DNA of 64,000 nt from positions 3,598,501 through 3,662,500 of the forward strand of contig JAVTVX010000030.1 of NCBI GenBank assembly GCA_033439265.1, in the 5' to 3' direction. The notes beneath the pieces were generated by a model. It ran no database searches, had not been told where the DNA came from, and saw nothing but the letters and a program-made list of their open reading frames with translations. Numbering within the stretch: the first letter of the stretch is position 1; every line of letters begins with the position of its first letter. Positions 35,985 through 48,692 of this stretch are shown here, one piece after another. The translations under genes and the position numbers were made by a program. This stretch comes from Dillenia suffruticosa (Eukaryota; Streptophyta; Magnoliopsida; Dilleniales; Dilleniaceae).

Positions 35985-38742
35985 TCTAAAGGAAGCTAAG
36001 TGAACTGGTACAAATACCTCTCCAAAGGACATCCCTTATCCAAAATACAAAGAAAACATCTCGATGTACGACTACAAAGAAGGAACTGATCTTGCCGAAG
36101 AAATTTTTTCCTTAAAACCTCACACCAAAGAGCTGGATCTCCTAAGATTAATTTCCAACCTAGTTTTGCCAAGAGTGTTTAATTCATATCACGGAAGCTC
36201 CGAATACCCAAACCTCCATGCTCCTTTGGTTGAAAAACCAAACCCCATATAATAGCATGAGGTCTACGATTATCCTCTGATCCTCCCCATAGAAATTGTC
36301 TCTGAATTCGGTCAAGGTAAGCACATATATGCTGAGGAAGCCATGTTGTTTGCATAAAAAAAGCAGGAATGGTAGAATTGACAGTTTGATTAAGTGTTCA
36401 TCGCCCGACAGTTCTCGGTGTATTGGCTTTCCAACCGGCCATCTTGTTTTGAATCCTCTCAATCAAGTAATGGTAATGCTCTCTCCAAAGTCTACCATGA
36501 ATAATAGGAGCTCCAAGATAAACCCCCAAGTCCTCCATAAGAAGAAATTGACATCTCGAAGCCAAACAGCTCTTCAGAGCTAACGGAGCTGGGAAATAAA
36601 CAGGTTGGATTTCCTTGGATTGATCATTAGACCACTCATATCACCGAACTCCCGCAAACAATCCAGAATTGTGTCCATCATCTCTGGCTTTGCATCCGCG
36701 AATAACATAAGGTCATCTAAAGGTCCAAGGATTCAACATCCACCACCATTGCAGTAAGTCCACTGTCCTGGCCAACTGAGCAACCACGTGCATTTCCTTG
36801 TTTGTTTTCCTCTTACGAAGACAGGAGCTGACCTCCCTTCTCCATATGCTGATTCCTCGCCGGTGATAAACCTCACTCCCCTGGGATACTGGTTGGCATT
36901 TTCCTAACTGACGTGTCGGAGTTCCCCGCAACACCTAGCCCTGTTGTTTTTTTGTCAGAAGACCATGAGTGGGGAAGCTTCTTCCAGGATGTACGAATGG
37001 AGTTCCATCGAAACCCCTCTTCCCCCATCACTGGTCGACGAGGGAGAGTCCAATTGCATAGGAGCTTCCAAGGCAGTGCCGTCCTGGCCCAGAACAGGGG
37101 AAGAATCAAGGTCCTCCGTGAGCAAAATCTCACTCGCACCTGCGATAGAAAGCCGTTGTGAGGAGTCTGGTCGGCGGGAAGACAACCTCCGTCCTTCTAA
37201 GTTACGATGAGCAAAAGGATACCCAGAGGCTTCGTCACAGAGACGCCCTTTGTTGGAGAAGCAGCAGCCGCGGGTTCTACTTCTTGACCTGGCCGGGTCA
37301 AGCTATCAGTCAAGCGGGGCGCACTAATGGTTCTTAGAGCCGGATCGGACATCTCATGAGCTGAACCTATTGAAATTGTGGACTTCGGATTGGAAAATTA
37401 AGTGGGACTGGGCCACTTGCACTCCTGGGCGGCCTCCGGCCCATATCTCTCCAATGATCTAGCTGTGCTTGCTTCTTTTGAAGATCCGGTCCAGCATTCT
37501 GAGTTCCTTGGTGTTTCCCGCCCCTGAAGGTCAACCGAAGAAATCTCTCCACAATTTCCGCCGGAATCTTCAACTCCCTTAATCACAACAGACCTCACCA
37601 TCCGTGATTTCCGCGAGTTGATTGAAGCGGTCACGCAATTTCTCCCCGGCCGGAATCTCAACTCCGGCCACTCTAGAGCCTCTCCTTCTCGGGCGCCTCT
37701 GAACTTGCATCCAAGGCCCGAAGCCTTCTGGCACCAGTGAACCAGCAGAAGTTTGAGCAATAGAAGACTTCTGAGGGAGATTCCGAGTGCCCTCATTACT
37801 CCTATTAGCCAAAGCATCCTCCATACCTTTCCGACATTACTCTTTCACATGGCCAACATGTCCACATTCAAAACACATCACATGCAAACCCTCGTATTTC
37901 ACACTTTGTACCCGTTTTCTGATGCGAACTTTCGGAACCAGGGGTTTCAAGAGATCCAATTCTACATAGATGCATGCATACTTGCCATGCAAAGCCATGG
38001 CTGTGTTCACATCGATTTTTAGAGGTCGACCCAATTCCTTCCCTACTCGATACAAAATATCCTCATCGAATTATTCGATCGGCAACCCGGGCAAGAGGAT
38101 GCACACAGCAGTTCTTCTAATTGCTTTCTCCGAAGGAACGAAATCAGGTCGCCATTTCATTACGACAGAATAATGGTCCTGGATCACCCATGGACCCTCA
38201 GTGAGAGCCCTGCAATAATCGTGCTGGGAAGAGAGCTTAGCTAGATAGAACCATCCCCCATGTCATAAGTCAAGTTCCCCTTCTATTCTCCACAGCACCA
38301 GAATCTTTGAGCGAAGAAATTGGTAGCCAATAGACTTTCCCCACAATTTAACTATCACAGATCGCTTACATCGGCGTCGAAGCAGACGCATCTGCTCATC
38401 AGAAACTGGAATTGCAGGGATTGTGGCATCATCACAGTCTTCCTCCATTCCTTCCTCCTCATCCTCTTCACCCTCAAGTTCATCCTCAGAGTCCGACGGC
38501 AGCAAGCCTTCTGTCATAACCGGCGTCGGGTCTCGACCGAGAAGAGCGTGGCTTTGAAACTCCGTTGGAAGGCCGGCCGCTCCTCCCCATCATTCCCTTT
38601 TGTCTTTTTGAAGCTTCTCTGAAATTGGCTTTCGTCTTCTGTTGTACGCGGGCGGTCTTCGTCGTCATCACCAGAAACAAGAGTAGTTGAATTAGGGGGA
38701 CCGTGGGTCCCTGTGAGTGACATGTTTTGTCTTTTCTCTTAA

Positions 38743-38795
<53 letters not shown>

Positions 38796-38830
38796 ACACA
38801 CAGAATGCAAGTATGCTGATCGACCATGTT
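35985..38830 (-). mobile_element. L1-type LINE, internally deleted
   Basis: On the - strand, ORF1 starts at 38723 (MSLTGTHGPPNSTT) and continues in shifted frames: an acidic stretch, then the DUF4283-type part (QMRLLRRRCKRSVIVKLWGK, ending in LPGLPIE then a stop), GRPLKIDVNTAMALHGKYAC, VKYEGLHVMCFECGHVGHVK (a zf-CCHC_4 knuckle followed by a stop), and FGPWMQVQRRPRRRG. At about 36720 it passes straight into the reverse-transcriptase core LDDLMLFADAKPEMMD, then MAGWKANT-like text and LWCEVLRK. The endonuclease and the first part of RT are missing. Several stops and frameshifts make it inactive. A CT tract (38742-38790) lies at its 5' end. Confidence 0.8.
38742..38790. repeat. CT microsatellite at the LINE 5' end
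   Basis: About 49 bases of CT just upstream (on the - strand) of the LINE ORF1 start. Confidence 0.9.
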
Positions 38831-40733
38831 ATTATTTAATACTGTTTACAGGATATCAATCACCATGAGACGGTAAGATTCTTAGTATCAAACAATGTTA
38901 ACAACATGCTATGCTGCCATTAAGACGTTACAAATTATAAAAAAAAAAAAAAAAAAAAAAGTATAAATACATAACATCTACATATATAAAATAGAATGAT
39001 CAAAAACAAGAACAACAAAGATCAAGAAGACGCTAGCCATTTTTTGGGGCTACTCGGCTCATGTTATGTCTCCATAAAGATTGGACCACAACTCATTCTA
39101 AAGAATGTCAAGCATGCAGAAGGTATAAACTAGCCCATGCGAAAACTTATGATTGGTGGGTGTTGCATAACTAACCCTGTTTTTCTGGCTTCTCTTTGCT
39201 CTTCTTCTTTAGGGTTTTTTTTTTTTTTTCTTTTCTTTTCATGATTAGAAAGATCACAGAAGCACGACTAAAGGCTGATGTAAGTCCACCATGTAAATGC
39301 GGGCAGAGTGCAAACAGGGCGATGCTGCGTCATCCTGTGGTGCCCTTAGTGAAGCTGAGCGATAATGTTTTTGTTTTGTCATTATGTGAACTTTCTATCA
39401 TGTAGACTAAATATAAAACGATAAATTCGGAATAAGAATACAGTTGTACTTTCTTTGACAAAAAGATTAAGGGCCTTTTTGCATGCCTCATTGCATTAAG
39501 AAGACAGTTGAACCATGAACCATTCACAAGCCTTGGATCCCACTAGCTGGAGCAAGGGTGAAGGTTAAACATAAAAAATGTATGTTTTCTTTTCTTTCTT
39601 CTATTTTTATTTTATTTGAGAGAGGTAATTCGTTCACAATTACATAAGCATCCTTAATCTCGATAGAAGCCCTTACAAACTACAAAAGATTGGACCACAG
39701 AATGAAGCCATCCCGCAACCCCACCTACACCAAAGGGCTCCTAAAGTCCAAAATATATTCGATGAGTACCCAATTTCAGTACTAACCAGGGCTATGCCCA
39801 TCAGTCAGTCCCTTAGTTATGTCATATTTAGGTAAATAAAGAAAGGGAAATAAATTTATACATTTGCATTCAATTTATCATTTAATATTTGCATTGTTTA
39901 AAATAGTATTGAATTTTGTTATAAAAGTAATCTATTTTTTTTATATAAATCACTAATATCCGATAATTAAATTAAACTCGACTCAATCCGATTGAAATCA
40001 AATTGAATCTTAAAAGGTAAATATCTCCCTATGCACGTTGAATCTGAAACCTCACTTAAAGGTACAAATATTCAGCCACCAAACTAACAATAAAATATAT
40101 AATAAAATGTTAAATAAAAATGATCAAATAAAAAATATATAATAAAATGTCTCCTCTCCCTACCCAGTATCGTAGATGTGTATTAAAGTAGGATTCATGT
40201 TTTGCAGACACAAACCCAAGATATGAACTAGGCAAATAAAAGTTTGAAAAGAGATGTTTCCAACTCATCATAATCAAAAGCTTTTTCTACATCAATATGA
40301 TAAAGTAGATCCAGACCCTTGGCAAATCAGGTGTACAAAATTAACAACACAAATCTTACAATCCAGCCAACTTCATTTAGCATCAATTCCAAATTCTTTG
40401 ATTTTGATATTGTGCCTTGTGTAGTATGCAAGTCTCAACAAAATATTGACATCCCTATGAAAGAAATTAAGACCAAAATAGAAGAAAAGAAAAGCATTCT
40501 ACCAATTGAGGAAAACCTGGATGGCAGCCGGCAAGGAATCAACTTCTCCATCTGGTTCTCTCTCTCTCTCTTCAATTATTACAAAATAATGTTTACTCAC
40601 TAAGCCTATTAGTACAAATAATGATTATATGTTGAAAAGAAGCAAAACACTGACATTTGTTTACGGTGAGATAATAAAAACTCACTTGAACAGCTTGGCA
40701 GGCATAATACAGCTTCCACTGATTAAAATACAC
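38831..40733. other. Gene-free region downstream of the RF2-like gene
   Basis: A poly-A run (38939-38960), an unrecognised moderately GC-rich stretch (39270-39370), and the possible LINE scrap at 40225. The last part must contain the 3' untranslated region of the RF2-like gene. Confidence 0.45.
40225..40330 (-). mobile_element. Possible LINE reverse-transcriptase scrap
   Basis: Read on the - strand: LLYHIDVEKAFDYDELETSL, close to the RT motif in which plant LINEs read KxDxEKAYDxVxW. It is only about 100 bases and flanked by nothing recognisable. Confidence 0.35.
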
Positions 40734-43129
40734 TCATCTTCTTCTATTGTCTCGATAAGGTCCCTCACTCTCTTGATCCTTCAAAAAGCCTAGAAAAGCA
40801 AGAAAGCCAAAAAAGAAGAAGCCACCGGTCCAACCACCACCACCACCCCCTCCGCCACCACCACCATCACCATCATCACGTGGTGGAAATCCAGTCCCTC
40901 CATCATCAAGCTCCGGAGACTTCTCCTCACCTAGTGTTCATTTACCATTTGAAATTATCACATAGCAGGAAAGGTTTAACAAAGGGTAAAAGAAAATCCC
41001 ATGAGAGACCCATAGAAAAGGGGAGGCTACACAGACCATGCAATTTCAGTAATACACAAAACAAGCTTCCAGACATTTGAGCATCAGCTAAATAGCATAC
41101 AGAAAATTTAAATAAGAAGTATAGCACCCACTCATCTCACACATTTTCCAATTAGTAGCATTCCTTTGTATAGCAAGCCCTAAAACAGATTGGATATGTA
41201 CAACTTTAAGCATCGATATATTATTCCTATAGGGGCAAAACGCACATTACAGTTTTACATCCTTGAAATCTGGTCCAAACTAATCAAATTCTGTAAATGT
41301 TCAAAAAGCGTTGAGTGTCATTGTGCTTACAGAGCAGAACTGATATCCCCATCACATAATTGTTATTCAGCCTGAAACAATAAACTATCATCAAAAGACA
41401 ACATCGTTCTTTTGACCTGAGATTTCCTGATGTCTAATTTTGGGATGGCAACATGATGAAGTATGTAGTTAGTCTTCCCACCTGTCCCAAAGGCCCATAC
41501 TTTTAGAAGGGGGAATTGACAAACACTTCACCATCCCACATACATTCCTTGAATTTGTGTATTATCCCGAGCCTCAATTACATGTAATAGGTTAGGATTC
41601 TCAAAAGACCCCAGCACACTTCAACCTTGTATTTTTGATCTCAAATTCAAATGCATGAAGGTGGATATCCAGAAGAACTTTAGATTGTTACCTTTAATAG
41701 GAGCAATGGTAATTGTTGATGATTGCCGTTCAACTGTTTGGGTCTGCTCCGCACCACATCTTGCATTCTGCAAATAAGGCAAAATAGATCAGTATATTAA
41801 GGAAATTTCGACAAAATGGAGGTTGGCTTCTAAATATTACAAGGGGATCCACTTAATACTTGTTGACCCTTCATGTAGGAGATTAGCATGGTGAATATAT
41901 CTCATGTTCCTTATGCCTTTAAGATTGGTCTTGAGCCCATATCTTCTTTCTCATGTTTGTTTTGTTAACAAAAGTTGATTTTCCTTTTGAAAAATGCAAA
42001 CAGAGTCAACGTGCTTACCATCCTTGGACACTGTTGAGGATTTCACCTTTTTTCTTATAGAAAAAAAAAAGAAGGAAAAGAAAGATTCTTTAAATAGAAA
42101 CAGGAAGGGCACCGGAATGCAAGCATAGATGATTTTTTATTTTAAGATTAGCATGTCCAAAAAGGATATTATTTGTGCTAATAATACTATAATTTCCTAA
42201 GATATTTTTTAAGCAAAAGAAAAGTGTGGCTTAAAATGGAACGAGAAATCATAACTTAGAGGGCAAGGCGTCCTCTAAAGCTTAGGTAACTGCATGTCTT
42301 TTTGGCATCTCCCAAAGAGTCCCCTCAAGAGGTTCAAGCGCATACCCTGTATCTGAACTAAGTCGTTTAAGTCAACACTAAGGAAATCCTCAAGGTTATC
42401 TGTGAAGAGAATATTCGCCAAAAATGTTATACCCCGTATTCCATTCAGCCCAAGAGGCTAAACAATGGACACGTAAATGGCTACATTAGATGCTATTTTG
42501 GACAATAAAGTCTTTTGTTTCTCCTTTTGTGCATACGTTAAAGGGGAAGCAGAAAGTTTCAGGGGAAGGGGGGACTGCATACTACTATGCTAGTCTCCTC
42601 ATATGCAAGAAGTTGCTAGGTTTCATTTTGAAGTGTCGATCCTCTATAGGCTACAATTTCAACAGATTGTGGAAACTCCTTATCACGATATGATGCATAA
42701 GTAGAGCAGATACAACAAACAAGGCAAAACTTACCAATGCAGCTGCACATATTACAGAAGTAGACTTTGCATGAAGACGTATAATGCTTTTTACTTTAAC
42801 TGGAGGAAATTGAGAACCAAGCCCCACTGGACCAGATCTACAAAGAATCATACGCATCCCACCGTGCTTATTTCTTCCCACTGTATCAATCCACAGCAAT
42901 GCATATGGACCAATTAGTCAACACAAAAAGTGAATTATATCTGAAGCAGGAAGCAGGCAAGAGAATTACAGAAATAGTACTCAAATATACAATTCTTAAT
43001 ATATTAGCAAATCAAGTCACTGGAAATAAAGCCACCATACCTATTGGCAATTTAACTGGTGCAGAAATAGTACTTCCAGTAAACGAAGACATGCCAACAA
43101 AAGTTGGAGGCACCTGAAGTTTGAAGTTT
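40734..43129 (-). CDS. Glycine-rich RF2-like gene, four coding exons recognised
   Basis: Exons on the - strand: 43041-43129, 42735-42880, 41692-41767 and 40734-40930. All have AG acceptors and GT donors, and the reading phase is continuous across them. The product reads LQVPPTFVGMSSFTGST, APVKLPI, then RNKHGGMRMILCRSGPVG, AKSTSVICAAAL, NARCGAEQTQTVERQ, LDDGGTGFPPRDD, a run of 11 glycines, then GWTGGFFFFGFLAFLGFLK and the end ESEGPYRDNRRR with a TGA stop. From memory this pattern matches plant proteins annotated FERTILITY RESTORER RF2 (a mitochondrial glycine-rich family, named from rice). The hydrophobic Gly/Phe segment near the end could span or insert in a membrane. The first exon shown starts mid-codon (phase from an upstream exon). 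No upstream coding exon is visible, so translation either starts at the ATG of MSSFTG or at an exon I missed. The name rests on recall, the gene structure on the sequence. Confidence 0.7.
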
Positions 43130-45339
43130 CTGCGAAAAATGGTTAAAAAAATATAGAAATTACTTATAGTTAACATAACTATGAATGCAATTGTTGTATA
43201 ATTTCATTGTAAGATTGAAAAAGAAGACATGAAGATACCATCATGATAAAGAATTGGAACAGGAAATTGCTAAGCAAAAAAAAAAAGGAACAAAAAAAAA
43301 GAAAAGAAAAAAAAAGTTGATACCTCCACATTGTCAAGTCTGCATTTTAGGAAACTTGAAGATTAACCACAACAAGGCCTAATCAATTATTGCATGGAGT
43401 GTTTTGAGGAAGATGTTGCTTACAGGATAAAAGAGTATGCATGAAGTAAAGAAGTGCATCTAGACTCAGTGTTGAGTGATTATACACTTCCAACTAAAAT
43501 AAAAGGGATATTTTACACACAAAAAAAAAGCCATAACTTATTCAATAATCTATCTGGGATTAATGGAGGCCACATCCCAACAATATATAACAAAATTGAA
43601 GTGCACCTGCAATAAAGAAAGGGAGAAAGGGAACAATCCCTAGCTCTCAAAAACCCTAATTGGCAAAAGATATCAACATATACAAAGGTAAATGTGAAAA
43701 GAAGAGAATTCTAAGATGGATGAGTATGGTCACAAGCAGATATAAAAAGTTGACAGGAAATGAATACATCAAAAAAAAAAAAAAGGTGCACAAGAAATGG
43801 AGAGGGGGGGAAAGGTGGTTTGATCAAGTAGGGAGAAACTCTTAATGCCCTAATACAAAAAACAATGTTGTCCAAGGTGGTTCTAGAACTACCCCAGCAC
43901 TTTGAAGGGCCTCAAGTGAGGTGCCCTAAGAAAGACACTTGCATTTTGCCCCTCTACACTAAGGCACCAGGTGAGCAGGTGAGCACTTTCTACTTTGGGT
44001 CTAAGTATGTCACCTTTTCATTTTTTTTTTTTTCTTCTTCTTCTTTTTCTTTGTTTCCCTTTTTTAATCCAAGAGAATTTTACATTGTCGTGATACTTTG
44101 GCTTGGCCAACTACTCTTTTTATACTATAGGCTACTTCTAGCTACCATAGCGGCCCTTCCACTTTAATGTACTTATAGTTTGTATGGGTACTGAATAAAT
44201 ATGTCAAACAAAAGAGAATTACTAGCACATGGGAAGAGAGGCCGAATGGCAAGGCAAGGCCATACACTTGTTTGGCTATCTATCTCCCCCATGACTTTTC
44301 TTCATGTTTCTTGAGTCTCCACTTTCTTTTGTTGCAAGCTTGAGATTTAGGTAGATTGAGATATATAACATGAAAATTTTTTCAAAGTACATTTGTTAAT
44401 GTTCAGGGGAGAAAGTAAGACATGAGAAAAAGAAATGTCTCCCACCTACCCAAGTTGTGGACAAAGAAAAATCACAAAGTATTTAGATCAAGACCTACAA
44501 GGAAGAGATCCAGAATACCAAGTGAGGAATCCAATGAATATACATACATATATACACACACACAAAAGAGCGCACAGCACAAACAACAACAACAACAACA
44601 ACGACGAACTGAGGCTTAATCCCAAATAGAGAGAGAGAGAGAGAGAGAGAGTAGGTGGGAAAAGAGGGGATCTCGGAAGGAAAACCCTACAAAGAACCCC
44701 CTCATAATATTTAATGTTGCGCAGCTATAACTCAAAACGCTTCCATGTACTCAACAATTATTGTTGTGGAAGGCGATATTAAGGGCTGCGCTTGAGAGAG
44801 AAATTAATTTGCGTTAATGTTATTACTTCCACGAAATGGAGACATGTTGTCACATGTTTTACTAATGGTATTGCCTATATGATGAGATATAACATTTTCT
44901 ATTAAATGAATTGTGGATATCTTTGTTTTTGAGAACCTTAACTATATTCACTTTGGACAACTAAGTATTCTTAAAGAAGCACTTCAATTCACTCAGGCAA
45001 GCGCCTATCATGAAATGAGCACCTTTGGGCAATAGAGGTTCCTAACACTTAATGGCACAGTCTTTGACATACTAAACAGAAACACCAACATACACATTGA
45101 AGGCGCTCTAAAAACAATGCCAGGGTAAAACACAAAATGTTAAGACTCTTAAATTGAATTGCTGATCCACATCACATCCCCCTTAGAGTAAAAGGCTCAG
45201 AGAGATGGCAAAAAATTAAGAGCTCTAAACTAAACATTACGTAAAAGGGTCAGAGATACCAGGGTCTCTAGAATCCATAGAAAGAATAGTAAGATTTCTT
45301 TTCCCGGAAAATAATTAAAACCATAGCTGGAAGGATTAG

Positions 45340-45610
45340 GTTCCTCATTGCCATGCAACAGCTTGAACTCCTCTAAGGCCACAACTCAAAGCAGAATGTA
45401 CACACCCTTTGAAGGCACCCAAGTTGCATGAAGCCAAGAGTAAAGATGACTCCCATAAACGAATTGGTCATGAACAATGGAGAAACAAATGGTCAACATC
45501 CTCTAGCTCCCTAATACACAGAAGGCACCGGTATACAAAAGTGATACCCCTTTTTTGAAGACTTTTTTTTGGTTTAAGATTCTTCTCTTAGTTGATTCCC
45601 AAGCAAGAAG
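45340..45610 (-). mobile_element. LINE scrap (zf-RVT end) in the RF2-like 5' intron
   Basis: Read on the - strand: LRELEDVDHLFLHCS followed after a stop by PIRLWESSLLLASCNLGAFK. The VDHLFLHC block is the Cys/His end of plant L1-type RT polyproteins. It was present before the local duplication, since the same scrap is at about 50995-51235. Confidence 0.55.
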
Positions 45611-46372
45611 AAGTCACCTTTTTTGTTTGACTGGGAGTGAGGTAGAGGTTTTCCAAATTGATTTCTATCCTTCCGTGTCCATCATTACGTCTGTCAGAAC
45701 TTCATATAGTTTCTTTCATTTTAATTAGTACAGAAAACCTATACTTACGCTTTATGCAAGCCACATTATCTATCCTTGCTAGCAGAGATAAATATATTTT
45801 ATAAAGACCCAATATTTACCCTCTATGTGACTAAGAAACAAAGTATGCACAAAAACAGCAATCAACTATAAAACTTCAGTCACACAGCAAATGAGATGGG
45901 TAGTAAGATTAAATATCTGGGTGCAATTCTATGGAATTAAAAATGAAAAAAAGAAAAAGAAAAAAGAAAGGAAGCAAACGGGAAGTTATAAATTCAACAT
46001 AAACTCAAAAAAACAACCAAGTAATGTGTATTTTGTATACAATGCATTTTATATTTCTTAAAACCATTTGGGTCACTATAAAACATTAATTTCATACGGC
46101 CGAACAGAAATTTCTCCGTTCAATAAACAATCTTAGGCCAATATAGAAAAGAAAAACAGAGAAATTATTTATGGCAAGTGATTTAACATGACAAACAAAT
46201 AAACACAAAGCAAACAAAGATGAGAGGAAGAACCAGTAGAACAATATTGCCCATTAATGCGCATTACTATCTCCAGTTCAAAGTTCAAATTCCTTTAATT
46301 TCCAGCAAAGATTAAACTCTATACGTAAAATCGAACCAAATTAACAAAAACTAGAAATTCAATTTCACATAC

Positions 46373-46665
46373 CTAAAACAGATCTGAGAATTAAGATCAA
46401 ACTGGGAAAGAATTCTGGTCTAGATTCAGCAATTCGAAACCCTGGCTTGAGGGGGAGAGAGGGACAGCACAGAGAGAGAGAGAGAGAAAGATGCACAGAG
46501 TGACTGTCTTATCTGAGAGGAATACGAGAAGCCACGACCGATGCCTGACGGGGGAAGCGTGGGAGAGGCTAGGTTTTTGAGAACTTTGTCCGGAGCGATC
46601 GATTGGGCAAATGCAAATTTGATCGGATTGTTCCGACCATTAAAAAAATAAATAAATAAATAGAG
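46373..46665 (-). promoter_or_regulatory. Likely promoter and 5' untranslated exon of the RF2-like gene
   Basis: On the - strand, a TATA-like CTATTTATTTATTTA run is followed by a leader with a CT tract and by a donor TTTTAG then GTATGTGAAAT (exon end at 46373). The next acceptor-bounded coding exon on this strand is at 43129. Joining them leaves an in-frame stop in the leader, so the leader would be untranslated and the first usable ATG would be that of MSSFTG. The assignment is inference; the same segment exists again at 52.05-52.34 kb. Confidence 0.45.
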
Positions 46666-46744
46666 GAAAAACGAGGTCGGTTTGGACCTTAATATTCCCA
46701 TCCGTTTAATCCGAACCGGGCCGGTGGTTGTGGTCGATGACGGG

Positions 46745-47016
46745 TCGGATGTTACCTGACATTAGTTGCACATTTCAAATGCAACGGTCAAGTGTAACTA
46801 TCTGAAATAACTGAAATAGTTAAACTAAATTATAAAACTACAAGATTGATTAGCATAGTTAAGTTGGTTGAATAACCAATCCACAAGGAAATGAGATTTG
46901 TGATATTTTTCTTTTCTTTCTCTGTTTCTCTCTCCCTCTGTTTCTAATTCTTTTCTCCCCCTAACCCCTCTCTCTTCTTCTCTCCTTCTCCACTGCTTTC
47001 TCTCTCTTAATACATT
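46745..47016 (+). repeat. Partial copy of the compact element's LTR
   Basis: Matches the first about 270 bases of the LTRs at 52412 and 53650. It begins after the same flank (GACGGGTCGGA) as the 52.4 kb LTR and then jumps to sequence like that at 54360-54405. So it is the duplicated counterpart with the rest of the element lost, not an independent insertion. Confidence 0.6.
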
Positions 47017-47070
47017 AAATTGATTAATATTTATATAAAAAAATTTTAAATTTTATATGTTAAATTAAAC

Positions 47071-47760
47071 TTATACCTAATGTTAAAAGCAATTCAATTT
47101 TTTTTTTTTTTACACTGAGATTTGAACTTGAGAATATCGGGGTAGAAAAGAGAAATTGTGACCACTAAACTGTTTCTTGGAGACTACAAGCAATTCAATT
47201 TACAACCAAATTTATACAACTAGATACAAAATGTTGGCATAGTTTTTCTAAATTCAAAGAGTTTGGACTCCGAGTGACATGTGGTTAACAGCATGATCTA
47301 ATGTGCAAAAAATGGAAAGTTTGAAAACTTGGTTGGTTGTATAGTTATGGGACTGATTTTACCAAGTGCAGCATGCACCTCACCCAAGAAACTTGTGATA
47401 CTTTCTGCTGGCATATGGAGACAGTGACCTGCTGAAGATTTTCCGAGCATCTAAGCAGTATTTTATTTATTTTATTTTATCTATTTTTTATCTTGCCTTA
47501 TGTTTCACGGGGGCCAGGTAATAGTAGGCCTTTGGAAATTTAAGGGACGAAATATTTTAGACGAAGTCTACTCTCAAGGATCCACTTGCTTTGATGAGGT
47601 ATCCATGAATTCTTTCAGAGTTCCAACGAATTGTAAAAAATTCTGAAATTTCACATTCTAATTGGAACCTAAATTTTTTCGTATTGTTTTATTGTGCAGC
47701 ACTGAGGACCTGAAAGCATCTGGAAAAGCTGCTGGGGCCTTTCATCTTTTGAGTACAATA
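47071..47760 (+). pseudogene. Broken copy of the ABIL1-type gene (intron 1 piece fused to exon 6-7)
   Basis: Positions about 47188-47560 match ABIL1 intron 1 at 59659-60036 closely. At 47561 the sequence jumps to the end of exon 6 (KSTLKDPLALM, exon end 47598), then a 101-base intron with GT and AG, then the next exon from 47700 (TEDLKASGKAAGAFHLL). So about 3.9 kb between intron 1 and exon 6 is missing in this copy, with only a few shared bases (AGA) at the join. No start, and exons 1-5 are absent, so it cannot encode an ABIL protein. It usefully shows what the next exon of the intact gene beyond the window should look like. A SINE sits at its left end. Confidence 0.8.
47087..47201 (-). mobile_element. 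Short tRNA-like SINE with 14-base target duplication
   Basis: An 87-base insert (47101-47187) is flanked by two copies of AAGCAATTCAATTT (47087-47100 and 47188-47201). On the - strand it starts GTAGTCTCCAAG, carries a box-A-like CAGTTTAGTGGTC and a box-B-like CAAGTTCAAATCTC, and ends in poly(A). The ABIL1 intron at 59659-59672 has the same site once and without the insert, which is an empty site. It is very short for a plant SINE, so it may be 5' truncated. Confidence 0.75.
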
Positions 47761-48635
47761 CCACGTTGTATATTCTTGTGCTGTATATGGGTGTTGCAAC
47801 TTCCATGGATCATATTATTACTATCTAGTGCCTTAAAATTGTTCACCTGTTGATGTGGAGGAGAGTGCAAGGACAAAAGCCTCTGCAGGCCAAGCTCAGG
47901 TGCCAAGTGGAAGTCCTGTATCCAGTGCAATTATGCAAAATTTTGGGGTCTCATGGAGGGTAATGTCCAAATCAACAAAAAGACAAAAATGCCCATCCTT
48001 CTTTTGATTTCTGTGATTTTGTTTTTATTTTTTTGGAGGTTTCCTCTCTGCTTTGTTAGTTTCTTACCCCTTTTTGCTTGCACTTTCATCACTTTTCTTC
48101 CACTGAAGGGCTTTTCAACAATGAGATAAATTTATTTCAAACTGCTTGCTGAACCGTTGCTGTCAAAATGAGGTCTTTTATGTTATTCTTCTTTCATCTC
48201 ATTCTGTGATGGTCTAGCCTGGAAATGCATTCTGATCTTTGCTTAACCAGAAAAAAAATGGAAAATTAGTGAATAGTTTTTTCCCCCTTTCTTCTGATAG
48301 TGAAGATTTAAATGCCATGGTAGTACAAGATGAGTATTAAAGAAATTGTAAAGGAAAGTTCAGAAAATCAGTGGACAAGAGTGGTAGAAATTGAAATCTT
48401 GCCAACAACTATTGGCTGATACTTCAAAATCTATAAAACAACATTCCAATGCCAGAAGTTATAACCACAAATGATCGACTGACTTATAACTACATTTATA
48501 CCTCTTGTACTTAAAATTCTGACCAAAAAAGAACCAGTACTATGTATCTCGTGTGCTGCTAGCAACAAATGATCGACTGACTTATAACTACATTTATACT
48601 AGTAACACTGTTTGTAAGAAAATTAAATGACCAAA
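47761..48635. other. Gene-free spacer with a 40-base direct repeat
   Basis: ACAAATGATCGACTGACTTA followed by TAACTACATTTATAC occurs at about 48470 and 48563. The remainder is not recognised. Confidence 0.55.
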
Positions 48636-48692
48636 AATGACAAGGGTTTTTATTCACACATAGTAGTTCACAAGCAGGACACATATCCTAAT

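Larger units (their letters stand above)
44435..47016. repeat. Segmental duplication S2, left copy
   Basis: Matches 50085-52700: CAA and GA microsatellites, LINE scrap, 5' exon, promoter and beginning of the compact LTR. By eye about 95 percent identical outside simple repeats. Confidence 0.8.
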
